Positions 42,403-51,377 of a DNA stretch of 64,000 nt are shown in pieces. Every line of letters begins with the position of its first letter. Position 1 is the stretch's first letter. The notes under the pieces were generated by a model, which had not been told where the DNA came from, did no database searches, and was given only the letters and a program-made list of their open reading frames with translations. Position numbers and translations under genes: made by a program. This DNA is from FEN-1250 sp038237245 (lineage in GTDB: Bacteria; Gemmatimonadota; Gemmatimonadetes; Gemmatimonadales; Gemmatimonadaceae), in the NCBI GenBank assembly GCA_038237245.1, contig JBBRYY010000004.1, positions 9,197-73,196 of the forward strand, given 5' to 3'.

Positions 42403-43590
42403 TCAGGGCATGCGCGCCGTGAGGCGTGCCTTCGTGCCGAGCTTCACTGACGGGTTCTGCTGATCGACGAGGATCAGAGTCGTCCCGCGATCGGTGACCT
42501 TCACCACCTGGCCGAGCGCGACGCGCTCTTCGGGCACCATGGCAGTCTCGTCACCACGCCCCTTCACGAGGAGGCGGCGGCGCGGCTCGAACAGTGTGTA
42601 CTGATCGCCGATCTTCGCGCCATCCTTGGCCGTGACGTCGATCACGACGTAGCTCTGGACCGTCGGCAGCACGGAGCTCGCGTGAACGAAGACCACTTTC
42701 CCTTCCGTCCCGAGCATGAGCGGCGCAGGGCGCGCGTCATTGCCGAGCGTGAAGTGGTCGATCGGGATAATCCCCTGTCCCGCTTCGACGTTGCTGTACT
42801 GCGTGATGATCCGCACCGTCGACGCGTCGCCGTTCTCGGCGCGCTCGACTTCGACCACACCCGTGGGCTCGACCATCTGCGATCCATTCTCGAGCACGGG
42901 GCCGAGCTGGAAGGCGAGATAGCGATCGCCGCGTGCGGGGACGATGTCCTTGGGAAGCGTGATGTAGGCGCGCTCTTCGTTCAGCATGCGCGTGCGCGGC
43001 GTCTGCGTCGCGATCCCGGAGATCTCGGCGCTGCCGACGATCGTCCCCTGATCACTCGGTCCATGCAGCCGGTCGAGCCAGGGTGCAGCAAAGGTCTCGC
43101 CGACGCGGACCGCCGGATGCGGGAACTGCGACGCCGACGCGCCGAAGCGCGAGACCGTCGCGACACGGCGTGACGCGGAGAGCGAGAAGACCGTGACGCC
43201 CGACGGGCGGGGCGCTTCCGTGAGCGAACCGGAGGGCATCGGCGACATGCGGTCATCGACGACCGTAGTGACGTCGGTCGACGTGCTGGCTACCGAGTTG
43301 CCGGGGAGTTTCAGTACCTCGTTCGGATAGATCCAGTGCGGATCCTCGACGACGTCCGTGTTGATGCGATAGATCTCGGGCCACAGGAACGGATCGTTGA
43401 GATATTGGTGAGCGATATCCCAGAGCGTGTCGCCCTTCTTCACCGTGTGCGTCTGCCCGGTGGTCGTCGTGGTTTCCGTAGTGCTCTGCGTCGTCTGCGT
43501 CGAGTCCTGCGCCGCGAGGGGCGCTGAGGCGACCATTGATCCGAGAAGCGCCGCGAGCAAACCGCCACGACGGAACGGTACGTTGCGCAT
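42403..43590 (-). CDS. Secreted LysM-domain protein
   Basis: Predicted exported protein of 395 residues: signal peptide (GGLLAALLGSMVASAPLAAQ), a Ser/Thr/Gln-rich linker, one LysM domain (about 48-97; HTVKKGDTLWDIAHQYLNDPFLWPEIYRIN) that should bind peptidoglycan, then a long beta-rich part without a recognised family (about 125-395). The LysM with the FLWPEIYRIN extension is the type seen with YgaU-like proteins. It lies between the hemX-led unit and the ADOP permease; function is unknown. Confidence 0.8.
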   Translation of the reverse strand: MRNVPFRRGGLLAALLGSMVASAPLAAQDSTQTTQSTTETTTTTGQTHTVKKGDTLWDIAHQYLNDPFLWPEIYRINTDVVEDPHWIYPNEVLKLPGNSVASTSTDVTTVVDDRMSPMPSGSLTEAPRPSGVTVFSLSASRRVATVSRFGASASQFPHPAVRVGETFAAPWLDRLHGPSDQGTIVGSAEISGIATQTPRTRMLNEERAYITLPKDIVPARGDRYLAFQLGPVLENGSQMVEPTGVVEVERAENGDASTVRIITQYSNVEAGQGIIPIDHFTLGNDARPAPLMLGTEGKVVFVHASSVLPTVQSYVVIDVTAKDGAKIGDQYTLFEPRRRLLVKGRGDETAMVPEERVALGQVVKVTDRGTTLILVDQQNPSVKLGTKARLTARMP

Positions 43591-43810
43591 GTGTAGACTA
43601 TCCTGTGTTCACAAGGGAAGAAACCCGCTCGCATGACCAGGCTGTGTCGCGCGACGATGGAGCATCGCGAGCGCCTGCGACCGAGCTGCCGGGCTACCCC
43701 CAGACGACGCCCGAAAGCGCGCAGGGTAACCGAATACGGCGTGCGGGGTTGGCGCTGGATCGGCACTTCCGCGCTCCGGCAACGATGCGACGCGCCGGGA
43801 CGGGCGGCGT

Positions 43811-43864
43811 CACCGAAAACACCCGCCCGGGATCGTGTGGGCGCCCGGGGGCGCGGGTTCGGTG
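43811..43864 (-). terminator. Terminator after the ADOP permease
   Basis: Reading minus, CACCGAACCCG then CCCGGG can pair with CCCGGGCGGGT and TTCGGTG downstream, with small bulges, and the second arm contains TGTTTTC. The hairpin begins five bases after the permease stop. The 278-base gap up to the LysM gene (43591-43868) holds nothing else recognised. Confidence 0.55.
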
Positions 43865-43868
43865 AGTC

Positions 43869-46574
43869 TCAGTCCCCGCGCAACGTCACGCTCGGGTCGA
43901 CGCGCGCGGCCCTCCGCGCGGGGACGAAGCAGGCGAGCGCCGCGACGCCGAGCAGAAGCGCCGGCACCGCGATGAACGTGGCGGCGTCGGTGGCGCTCAC
44001 CTCGAAGAGCATCGCCGAGACCGCGCGCGTGAGGGCGATCGACGCGAGCAGCCCGATCCCGATGCCGATCGCAGCCACGCTTAGCCCCTCTCGCAGCACC
44101 AGACGGTAGATCTCCCCCGCGTGCGCGCCGAGGGCGAGGCGGATCCCGATCTCGCGCGCGCGCCGGCCGACGGTGTACGTCATGACCCCGTAGATCCCGA
44201 TCGCCGCAAGCGCGAGCGCGAGCAGCGCGAAGATAGCGAGGAGGATCGTACGGAAGCGGTCGCCGGCGACCGATTCCTCGACCAGCTCGCGCAACGTGCG
44301 CACATTGGCGACGGCGAGCTCGGGATCGATCCCATGTACGGCGTCGCGCACCAGTCGGCCAACCTCGTCCGCACCCAGCCTCGTTCGCGCGACCACCGCG
44401 AAGCTCGGTGTCGTGCCCATCGTTCCCTGCACGAACGGAAAGTAGATCGCCTCGGACGGCGCCTGCGATACGCCATCGTAGCGCACATTCCCGACGACGC
44501 CGACGATCGTGTATGCGTTCCCCTCCCCCGTGCCGCCGACATTGAGCCGCTCGCCGAGCGGAGTGCCCACGGGGAAATATTTCTTCGCCAGCGCGTCGCT
44601 GATCAGCACCGTGCTCGGCGCATCCGCGTGGTCGCGCGCGTCGAACATGCGACCGGAGAGAAGCGGGATGCCGAGCGCGTCGAAGTAGTCGCCGTCGACC
44701 GCAAGCACATCTGCGAGCGGGGAGAACTCGCCGTCGGCGACGGGGTGGCTCGTGAGAAAGAAGTCCGAGGCGCTGCCGAAGATGTCCGGCGGAAGGCCGA
44801 CACTCGTGCTCACGCGCTCCATCCCCGGACTCGTGCGCAGCTCGGCGAGGAGTCGATCGTGGAAGGCGCCGATCTGCTCCATAGTTGGATAGCGGATCGC
44901 CGGCAGCGCGATCGACGCGGTGATTACGCCGTCGCTGCTCACGCCGGTGTCGACGGCGCGCAGCTTGGAGAGGCTGCGGATGAGCAGCCCAGCGCCCACG
45001 AGCAGGACGAGCGAGAGCGCAAACTCCGCGATGACGAGCGCGTTACGCAGCCTCCGGCGCGCGGGGGCGTCGGTGCCGCCGCGCACTGCGTCGCGCAGCA
45101 TGCCGACTGCGCGCGACGACGCCCCGAGGATCGCCGGCGCGAGTGCGAAGAGGAGCACGCTGCCGAGCGTCGCAACGAGAGCGAGCGAGAGCACGCGCCA
45201 GTCGACGCCCGTTCTGAAGTCGCGAAGCACGAAGAGCGTGTCGGGCGCAACGGAGGCGAGCACGCGCACTCCCCACATCGCCAAGAGTACGCCAATCGCG
45301 CCGCCGACCAGCGCGAGCAGCGCTCCCTCGACGAGCAGCTGACGCACCAGCGCGGCGCGGCTCGCGCCGAGTGCGGTGCGCACGGAGATCTCCTGCTCGC
45401 GGCTCGTCGCGCGTGCGAGCATGAGGTTCGTCACGTTCACGCACGCGATGAGGAGGACGACGACCACCGCGCCCATGAGCACCAGGAGCACGGGACGCAG
45501 CGGTCCACTGAAGCGCTCGGCCATCGGCTGCGGCGCGAACGTCCACTTGTCCGGGCCGCCGGGGAAGCGCGTGCGCACCGCGTTCGCGATCTGGCCGAAG
45601 ATCGCGTCGCGCTGCGCGGTGCCGACGGCAGGGCGCATGCGTGCGAGCACCGCAAGGCCGAAGGGCCCGCGCCGCGGCGGTATGCCGAAGCTGTCGCTGA
45701 TCCAGAGCTCGGCGCGATCACCGCGCGGATACCAGACCGACGCGGGCATCACGCCGATGATGGTCGTGGGGCGCCCCTGGATGTTGATCGCCGTCCCGAT
45801 GATCGCGGGATCGCCGCCGAGTCGCTGGCGCCAGAATGCAAAGGAGACGATCGCCGTGGGCGGCGCGCCCTGCGCGTCGTCGCCGTCCTGGAAGGCTCGA
45901 CCGATGAGCGGGTGAATGCCGAGTGTCGTAAAGAAGCCCGAGCTGACGACGGTGCCGTAGATGCGCTCGGCTCGATCGGCGGCGACGTACGAGAAGCCGT
46001 CGTTCGGGATTCGGAAGGACGCTATCGAAGTGTAAGCGCGCGTATCGGCGCGGAGCGCGAGGAAATCGGCGACGGAGAGTGATTGCAGGTTGTTGGCGTT
46101 CGCGCCGTAGGTATTGAAGATCCGCACGAGCTGTTGCGGCTGCGCGAACGGGAGCGGGCGGAGGAGCACGGCGTCGAGGACGCTGAACATCGCTGTCGTC
46201 GCGCCGATGCCGAGAGCGAGGGTGATGATGGCGATGGTGGTGAAGCCGGGCGCGTTTCGGAGCGAGCGCGAGCCGTAGCGGATGTCGCGCCAGAGCGTGG
46301 AGACGAGCGATGCGCGAGACGGCGCACCGGGGGGTGGATGGATGCTCGCAACGTTACGGCGCTCGGCGTGCGAAAGGGAGTCGAGGAGCGGTGCGCGCTC
46401 GAGCTCCTCGCGGAGACGATGCAGCGCGTCGGCGTCGCTCGTGCCCCGTGCGCGAAGCTCCGCGTGGCGGTCGTGCAGATGCTGCGCGAGCTCCTCGGCG
46501 ATTTCGTGCTCGCGCTCGGGCTTGAGCCCGAGCGGCGCGATGCGCGCGCGGATCTCGGCGGTCCACTCATGCAT
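43869..46574 (-). CDS. ADOP/MacB-type ABC transporter permease
   Basis: Large permease of the FtsX/MacB superfamily, 901 residues. Residues about 1-85 form the permease-prefix domain found in Acidobacteria and Gemmatimonadetes proteins (HEWTAEIRARIAPLGLKPE). Then come two FtsX units: a first helix near 110-137 (TTIAIITLALGIGATTAMFS), a MacB periplasmic core domain (about 140-340), helices near 370, 410, 460 and 515, a second periplasmic domain and final helices near 780, 825 and 870. ATG 46574 overlaps the padR stop by eight bases. No ATPase gene is adjacent, as is usual for this group. Confidence 0.92.
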   Translation of the reverse strand: MHEWTAEIRARIAPLGLKPEREHEIAEELAQHLHDRHAELRARGTSDADALHRLREELERAPLLDSLSHAERRNVASIHPPPGAPSRASLVSTLWRDIRYGSRSLRNAPGFTTIAIITLALGIGATTAMFSVLDAVLLRPLPFAQPQQLVRIFNTYGANANNLQSLSVADFLALRADTRAYTSIASFRIPNDGFSYVAADRAERIYGTVVSSGFFTTLGIHPLIGRAFQDGDDAQGAPPTAIVSFAFWRQRLGGDPAIIGTAINIQGRPTTIIGVMPASVWYPRGDRAELWISDSFGIPPRRGPFGLAVLARMRPAVGTAQRDAIFGQIANAVRTRFPGGPDKWTFAPQPMAERFSGPLRPVLLVLMGAVVVVLLIACVNVTNLMLARATSREQEISVRTALGASRAALVRQLLVEGALLALVGGAIGVLLAMWGVRVLASVAPDTLFVLRDFRTGVDWRVLSLALVATLGSVLLFALAPAILGASSRAVGMLRDAVRGGTDAPARRRLRNALVIAEFALSLVLLVGAGLLIRSLSKLRAVDTGVSSDGVITASIALPAIRYPTMEQIGAFHDRLLAELRTSPGMERVSTSVGLPPDIFGSASDFFLTSHPVADGEFSPLADVLAVDGDYFDALGIPLLSGRMFDARDHADAPSTVLISDALAKKYFPVGTPLGERLNVGGTGEGNAYTIVGVVGNVRYDGVSQAPSEAIYFPFVQGTMGTTPSFAVVARTRLGADEVGRLVRDAVHGIDPELAVANVRTLRELVEESVAGDRFRTILLAIFALLALALAAIGIYGVMTYTVGRRAREIGIRLALGAHAGEIYRLVLREGLSVAAIGIGIGLLASIALTRAVSAMLFEVSATDAATFIAVPALLLGVAALACFVPARRAARVDPSVTLRGD

Positions 46575-46899
46575 GGGAGGGTCCGACGACCTGGCCAATC
46601 GCGTGGACGAACTGGAGCCAGCTCTCGCGCTGCTCTCTCACCACTTCGTGTCCGGCGGCGGTGATGTTGTAGTAGCGCCGGCGGCGCTGGCCGGCCTTCT
46701 CGATCCACTTCCCCTTGATCCAGCCGCGCTCCTCCATGCGATAGAGCAGCGGATACAACGACGAGACCTGGAACTGGACGACGCCGCCGGAGCGCGACTC
46801 GATCAGCTTGCCGAGCTCGTAGCCGTGGAGCGGCTCGTGGCGGAGGAGGGAGAGGACGAGGAAGTCGGCGCTGCCCTTCTTGAGATCGAGGGTGATCAT
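46567..46899 (-). CDS. PadR-family transcriptional regulator
   Basis: Small winged-helix repressor of 110 residues, the standard partner of ADOP permeases. LKKGSADFLVLSLLRHEPLHGYELGKLIE forms the first helices, FQVSSLYPLLYRMEERGWIKGKW the recognition helix and wing, and RRRYYNITAAGHEVVRE the rest of the PadR core. It overlaps the permease gene. Tandem AT-rich repeats lie immediately upstream of its start and are the likely operator. Confidence 0.93.
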   Translation of the reverse strand: MITLDLKKGSADFLVLSLLRHEPLHGYELGKLIESRSGGVVQFQVSSLYPLLYRMEERGWIKGKWIEKAGQRRRRYYNITAAGHEVVREQRESWLQFVHAIGQVVGPSHA

Positions 46900-46904
46900 G
46901 TAGT

Positions 46905-46931
46905 CAATATATATGACTCCAATATATATGA
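46905..46931 (-). promoter_or_regulatory. Tandem AT-rich operator/promoter of padR
   Basis: Reading minus, TCATATATATTG occurs twice (46931-46920 and 46916-46905), a 15-base period. The near copy ends six bases before the padR ATG, so TATATT in it would be a -10 placing transcription start at or next to the ATG, i.e. a leaderless transcript; no ribosome-binding site is seen. The repeats are the probable PadR binding site. Confidence 0.55.
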
Positions 46932-46955
46932 TGCAAGGGGTTTGATGCCTGCCGA

Positions 46956-46992
46956 GAAAAACGCCGCGAGATCGGTGTGACCTCGCGGCGTT
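46956..46992 (-). terminator. Rho-independent terminator after ssb
   Basis: Reading minus, AACGCCGCGAG (46992-46982) pairs with CTCGCGGCGTT (46970-46960), 11 base pairs with an 11-base loop, directly followed by TTTTC. It lies 24 bases after the ssb stop and just ahead of the padR promoter. Confidence 0.85.
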
Positions 46993-47016
46993 CGTGGTGC
47001 GACCAGCGGGAGCGAC

Positions 47017-47526
47017 CTAGAACGGCAGGTCGTCGTCTTCGCTCTCGAGATTCCCGCGGAAGTCCTCGAAGTCGCCGCCTGCCGGCGCCGCGGTGCCCGC
47101 GCCAGCCCCGCGCGATCCGCTCGCAGCCGCACGCGGCCGCGAGCTGGATGAGTCGCCCTCGAAGCTGTCGCTGCCACCCGCCTTGCCGCTGAGCATGATC
47201 AGCTCCCGCACGTTGATCTCGGTGGTGTAGCGCGTCTGGTTCTCTTTGTCCTGCCACTGCCGGTACTCGATGCGCCCCTCGACATAGACTTTGTCGCCCT
47301 TCTTCAGGTAGCGCTCGACGATGTCCGCCAGCGTGGATGCCTTGCTGTTCCAGACGACGCAGCGATGCCACTCCGTCTTCTCCTGCTTGTCCCCGCTCGG
47401 ACCGCTCCAGCTGCGGCTGGTGGCCAGCGAGAACGTGGCGACGCGATTGCCGCCGGTGGTGGACCGGACCTCGGGATCGGCGCCTAGATTGCCGATCAGG
47501 GTGACCTTGTTCAGGCTGCGACTCAT
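47017..47526 (-). CDS. ssb: Single-stranded DNA-binding protein
   Basis: Coats single-stranded DNA during replication and repair. 169 residues: OB fold (about 1-108; MSRSLNKVTLIGNLGADPEVR, VVWNSKASTLADIVERYLKKGDKVYVEGRIEYRQW), a Ser/Gly/Ala-rich linker and the acidic tip DDDLPF that recruits partner proteins. ATG 47526 is supported by AGGAG upstream and the family start; the longer frame is not homologous. It has its own promoter and terminator. Confidence 0.97.
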   Translation of the reverse strand: MSRSLNKVTLIGNLGADPEVRSTTGGNRVATFSLATSRSWSGPSGDKQEKTEWHRCVVWNSKASTLADIVERYLKKGDKVYVEGRIEYRQWQDKENQTRYTTEINVRELIMLSGKAGGSDSFEGDSSSSRPRAAASGSRGAGAGTAAPAGGDFEDFRGNLESEDDDLPF

Positions 47527-47544
47527 ATGGATCTCCTGGCAGTT

Positions 47545-47560
47545 GGCGAGTGACCTCGCC
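47545..47560 (-). other. Hairpin in the ssb leader
   Basis: GGCGAG (47545-47550) and CTCGCC (47555-47560) form a perfect 6-base stem with a TGAC loop, between the ssb -10 box and its ribosome-binding site. It would be near the 5' end of the ssb mRNA and may affect stability or translation. Confidence 0.4.
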
Positions 47561-47566
47561 GGACAG

Positions 47567-47596
47567 AGTATAGAGCGAATGCGACCGGCGCGCCAA
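47567..47596 (-). promoter_or_regulatory. Promoter of ssb
   Basis: On the minus strand TTGGCG (47596-47591), an 18-base spacer and TATACT (47572-47567) make a good sigma70-type promoter about 40 bases ahead of the ssb start. No SOS-like repeat is seen here. Confidence 0.65.
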
Positions 47597-47640
47597 CCGT
47601 CCGGCGCGGCCATTCCCCTTCTATTGCGTACCCCCAGGAC

Positions 47641-48150
47641 TCACATGGGTGCGGCCGGATCGAGGTCGAGCTTCAGCACGAGCGCGTCCTCCTTGGGGCG
47701 ACGATAGTACTCCTTCCGGCGCCCGACTTCGAGGAAGCCGCGCGAACGGTACAGCGCTCGCGCAGCGGCGTTCGAATCTCTCACCTCGAGATAGAGCGAG
47801 TCCACTTTCGCCTTCCGCACCGACGCAATCGCTCCGTCGAGCAGCATTGCACCGATGCCATGACGACGCGCCTCGCCCGCCACTGCGAGATTCCCGATCT
47901 CTCCCTCGTCGAGCACGAACCACGCGACGACGTAGCCGCGCACCGCACCGCCGGCATCGGCGATGAGGAAGGCGACGCGCGGATCGTCGATCAGCTCGAG
48001 GAATGCGCTCCGACTCCACGGATCGCCGAACGCCGCCTGCTCGATCGCGAGCACCGCATCGATGTCGCCGTCGCGCGCCGCGCGAAGCACGAGGGGCACC
48101 CGCGCATCGTGGTGCGCCACTCCCCCTCCCGTCTCTTCGCCGATGCGCAT
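47641..48150 (-). CDS. rimI: Ribosomal protein S18 alanine N-acetyltransferase
   Basis: GNAT acetyltransferase, 169 residues from ATG 48150, two bases after the tsaB stop. The GNAT core is clear: LRAARDGDIDAVLAIEQAAFGDPWS at the start, acetyl-CoA loop LAVAGEARRHGIGAMLL (Q/RxxGxG/A as RRHGIG) and YLEVRDSNAAARALYRSRGF with the conserved Asn and Tyr. Position directly after tsaB-tsaE is typical for RimI. Confidence 0.92.
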   Translation of the reverse strand: MRIGEETGGGVAHHDARVPLVLRAARDGDIDAVLAIEQAAFGDPWSRSAFLELIDDPRVAFLIADAGGAVRGYVVAWFVLDEGEIGNLAVAGEARRHGIGAMLLDGAIASVRKAKVDSLYLEVRDSNAAARALYRSRGFLEVGRRKEYYRRPKEDALVLKLDLDPAAPM

Positions 48151-48152
48151 CG

Positions 48153-48815
48153 CTACGCCACCGGCAGCGGACGACCGTGCGCGAGCTCCCACTTCACCTG
48201 TGCCTCGGCGAGTCGCCCATAGTCGGGCTCCCACGCGGCGAGCGACACCGGCGGCATCGCGAGCCACGTACCGAGTCGCACGACATTCTCCGCCCGCGGC
48301 AGCGTGCGGCGCGGAAGTTCCTCGGGTCCGATCACGGCGGCGTGCAGCATCTCCGCCTCGCGCGCCAGCGCATCGCGATGGATGAGGCGCACGGGCGCGA
48401 GCTCCGTCACACGGTCGCCCTCGCGCTGGTACGCTGCGGCGAAGACCTCACCCCGCAACGCGTCCAGGATCGCGACGTATTCTCCGTCCGCGAGCGATGC
48501 ATCGCCCGCGATCAGCGCGAGCGACGAGACCGCAAAGAGCGGTATCGAATGCGCGAACGCGATCCCTTTCGCCAGCGATGCCGAGACGCGAAGGCTCGTG
48601 AAGCTCCCGGGTCCCGCGCCGCACACGATGCGCCCCAGGTCGCGCGTGGAGATTCCGGCCTCGCCGAGCGCGGCATCGATCGCCGGGAGCAGATGCTCCT
48701 CCGCACCACCTCGCATCGCCACCTCGCGCGTGGCGAGCAGCTCGTCGTCTCGCAGCACCGCGACGGAGCCCGTCGAGGTCGCCGCCTCGAGCGCGAGCGT
48801 CAGCACGCGACTCAT
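48153..48815 (-). CDS. tsaB: tRNA t6A biosynthesis protein TsaB
   Basis: Scaffold subunit for threonylcarbamoyl transfer to A37 of ANN-decoding tRNAs, working with TsaD, TsaE and TsaC. 220 residues with the ASKHA N-terminal fold: LTLALEAATSTGSVAVLRDDE, the GAEEHLLPAIDAAL helix and the signature CGAGPGSFTSLRVSASLAKGIA near 66-88. It overlaps tsaE by four bases (ATGA). Confidence 0.94.
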   Translation of the reverse strand: MSRVLTLALEAATSTGSVAVLRDDELLATREVAMRGGAEEHLLPAIDAALGEAGISTRDLGRIVCGAGPGSFTSLRVSASLAKGIAFAHSIPLFAVSSLALIAGDASLADGEYVAILDALRGEVFAAAYQREGDRVTELAPVRLIHRDALAREAEMLHAAVIGPEELPRRTLPRAENVVRLGTWLAMPPVSLAAWEPDYGRLAEAQVKWELAHGRPLPVA

Positions 48816-49267
48816 CCCGCGAGGAGGAGTCTGCGCTCCTCATCTGCGGGATCGAGCTCGAGATCGATCGGCACCGCGTCCGCGGGAATGCGATCGCCGC
48901 CGCGCTCTGGCCACTCCACCAGAATCAATGCGTGCGAGCGCAGCATGTCGTCCCAGCCGAGGTTCGTGAGGTCCTCGGGCTTGTTCAGCCGATACAAATC
49001 GAGATGGTAGATCGGGAACCGATCGCCCTCATACTCGTGGACGAGCGCGTACGTCGGACTCGTCACCTCGGTCGTCACACCGGCCCCGCGGCAGATCGCC
49101 TGAACGAGTGTCGTCTTCCCCGCCCCGAGCTCGCCCGAAATCGCGACGACGAGCTTGCCGTGCAGCGATTTTCCGAAGCGCTCGCCCCACGCGATGAGCT
49201 CCTCGCGCGTCACCGCGAGATGCCCGTGCGGGGCGCCGTCGGGCACGATGTGATGATGCTCATCCAT
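48812..49267 (-). CDS. tsaE: tRNA t6A biosynthesis ATPase TsaE
   Basis: P-loop ATPase that resets the TsaBD complex. 151 residues: Walker A SGELGAGKTTLVQAI near 44-58, switch region VTSPTYALVHEYEGDRFPIYHLDLYRL and the ILVEWPERG block near 113-121, all family hallmarks. The start overlaps the uvrB stop as TGATG and the stop overlaps tsaB. Confidence 0.95.
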   Translation of the reverse strand: MDEHHHIVPDGAPHGHLAVTREELIAWGERFGKSLHGKLVVAISGELGAGKTTLVQAICRGAGVTTEVTSPTYALVHEYEGDRFPIYHLDLYRLNKPEDLTNLGWDDMLRSHALILVEWPERGGDRIPADAVPIDLELDPADEERRLLLAG

Positions 49268-51327
49268 CAGCGCGGCGCTCGAATGCGGCTGAAGCCATCG
49301 CCGCGCCTGGATCCGATCGCGGCCGCGCTTCCTCCGCCGCGCGCCTTCACCTCGAGCAGCTGGTCGCGCAACCCCGCTGCCGTCTCGAAGTCGAGATTCG
49401 CGGCAGCCTCCTTCATCTGCGACTCGAGGAGCTCGATCAGCGTCCCCTGATCCATCTCGCTCGCGTACGTCGCCATCTGCTCGGCCACCTTCTTCGTCTT
49501 GTCATCCTTCTCGCCGCGCGCATCCGCGACACGCGTGATGAAGCGCACCTGGTCCGTGCTCTTCACCACCGACGTCGGCGTAATACCATGCTCCACGTTG
49601 TGCGCGCGTTGAATCTCGCGGCGCCGCTTGGTCTCGTCGATGCAGCGCGCCATCGATCCCGTGATCCGGTCCGCGTAGAAGATCGCGCGTCCTTCGATAT
49701 GCCGCGCCGCGCGCCCCGTCGTCTGAATGAGCGACCGCTCACTGCGCAGAAATCCTTCCTGATCCGCGTCGAGCACCGCGACGAGCGACACCTCGGGGAG
49801 ATCGAGTCCCTCTCTCAACAGGTTGATGCCGACGAGCACATCGAAGTCGCCCAGTCGGAGCCCGCGGATGATCTCGACGCGCTCGATGGCATCGATGTCG
49901 GAATGCATGTAGCGGACGCGCACGCCCATCTGCTGCAGATAGTCCGTGAGATCTTCGGCCATCCGCTTGGTGAGCGTCGTGACGAGCACGCGCTCGCCGC
50001 GCCGCTCCCGCAGGCGAATCTCGCCGAGCAGGTCGTCGACCTGCCCGCGCACCGGGCGTACCTCGATCTCGGGATCGACGAGCCCCGTCGGCCGAATGAT
50101 CTGCTCGACGACAACGCCCTCCGACAGCTGCAGCTCGAGATCGCCGGGCGTCGCCGAGACGAAGAGCGCGCGCGGCGTGAGCTTGAGAAACTCGTCGAAC
50201 ATCAAGGGACGGTTATCGAGCGCGCTCGGCAGGCGGAAGCCGTAGTCGACGAGCGTGAGCTTGCGCGCGCGATCGCCGTTGAACATCCCGCCAATCTGCG
50301 GGAGCGAGACGTGCGACTCATCGACGACCACGAGGAAGTCCTCGGGGAAGAAGTCGAAGAGACACGATGGGCGCTCGCCAGACAGGCGCCCGGAGAGATG
50401 ACGCGAGTAGTTCTCGATACCTGCGCACGTGCCGACCTCGAGCATCATCTCGATGTCGAAGTTGGTGCGCGACTCGAGGCGCTGCGCCTCGAGCAGCTTC
50501 CCCTGCTCGCGCAGCGTCGTGAGCCGCTCGGCAAGCTCCGAGCGAATGAGCCCGATCGCGCGCTCGAGCGTCGGACGCGAGGTGACGAAGTGCTTCGCGG
50601 GATAAATCGCCGCGCGCTCGAGGTCCGCGATCGTCTCACCGGTGACGGAGTCGATCTTCGAGATCTTCTCGACCTCGTCGCCCCACATCTCGATGCGGAC
50701 GCCCTGCTCCTCGTACGCGGGGAAGATCTCGACCGTGTCGCCGCGCACACGGAAGGTGCCGCGCTCGAAGGAGACATCGTTGCGCGAGTACTGGATGCCG
50801 ACGAGTGCGCGGAGGATATCGTCGCGACCGCGCACGTCGCCGCGCGCAATGCTCACCATGCGCGCGCGATACTCGACTGGATCGCCGAGTCCGTAGATCG
50901 CGGAGACGGTGGCGACGATGATGACGTCCTCGCGCTCCATGAGGCTCGACGTCGCGCGCAGGCGAAGGCGGTCGATGTCCTCGTTGATCGACGCATCCTT
51001 CTCGATGTACGTGTCCGATGACGGCACGTACGCTTCCGGCTGATAGTAGTCGTAGTACGAAACGAAGTACTCGACCGAGTTGTGCGGGAAGAAGCTCTTC
51101 AACTCCCCGTAGAGCTGCGCGGCGAGCGTCTTGTTGTGCGAGAGGACGAGCGTCGGCTTGCCATGCGCCTTGATGACGTTGGCGACGCTCATGGTCTTCC
51201 CCGAGCCGGTGACGCCGAGGAGCGTCTGAAAGCGGTCCCCGCGCTTGAGCCCAGCGGAGAGCTCGGCGATGGCGCGCGGCTGATCGCCAGCGGGGTGAAA
51301 TGGTGCCTGCAGGTCGAATTCGGCCAT
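49267..51327 (-). CDS. uvrB: Excinuclease ABC subunit B
   Basis: Damage-verifying helicase of nucleotide excision repair. 686 residues: Walker A GVTGSGKT near 40, the beta-hairpin region FVSYYDYYQPEAYVPSSDTY near 90-110, DFLVVVDESHVSLPQ (Walker B), helicase motifs ATPGDLEL and TTGRAARH, and a C-terminal UVR domain near 630-665 for UvrC. ATG 51327 (MAEFDLQAPF) is chosen over a longer frame because homologues start here; there is no good ribosome-binding site, only an AT-rich TTATATTT just upstream. tsaE follows with overlap. Confidence 0.97.
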   Translation of the reverse strand: MAEFDLQAPFHPAGDQPRAIAELSAGLKRGDRFQTLLGVTGSGKTMSVANVIKAHGKPTLVLSHNKTLAAQLYGELKSFFPHNSVEYFVSYYDYYQPEAYVPSSDTYIEKDASINEDIDRLRLRATSSLMEREDVIIVATVSAIYGLGDPVEYRARMVSIARGDVRGRDDILRALVGIQYSRNDVSFERGTFRVRGDTVEIFPAYEEQGVRIEMWGDEVEKISKIDSVTGETIADLERAAIYPAKHFVTSRPTLERAIGLIRSELAERLTTLREQGKLLEAQRLESRTNFDIEMMLEVGTCAGIENYSRHLSGRLSGERPSCLFDFFPEDFLVVVDESHVSLPQIGGMFNGDRARKLTLVDYGFRLPSALDNRPLMFDEFLKLTPRALFVSATPGDLELQLSEGVVVEQIIRPTGLVDPEIEVRPVRGQVDDLLGEIRLRERRGERVLVTTLTKRMAEDLTDYLQQMGVRVRYMHSDIDAIERVEIIRGLRLGDFDVLVGINLLREGLDLPEVSLVAVLDADQEGFLRSERSLIQTTGRAARHIEGRAIFYADRITGSMARCIDETKRRREIQRAHNVEHGITPTSVVKSTDQVRFITRVADARGEKDDKTKKVAEQMATYASEMDQGTLIELLESQMKEAAANLDFETAAGLRDQLLEVKARGGGSAAAIGSRRGDGFSRIRAPR

Positions 51328-51377
51328 GCGGAAATATAACGAATTCGGGCAATGTTCGGCCCACAATTCGGACGAAT

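Noticed and set aside
51328..51377. SOS-type repeat ahead of uvrB
   Set aside because: One GTTC is present but no second copy at the 7-base spacing seen at recA.
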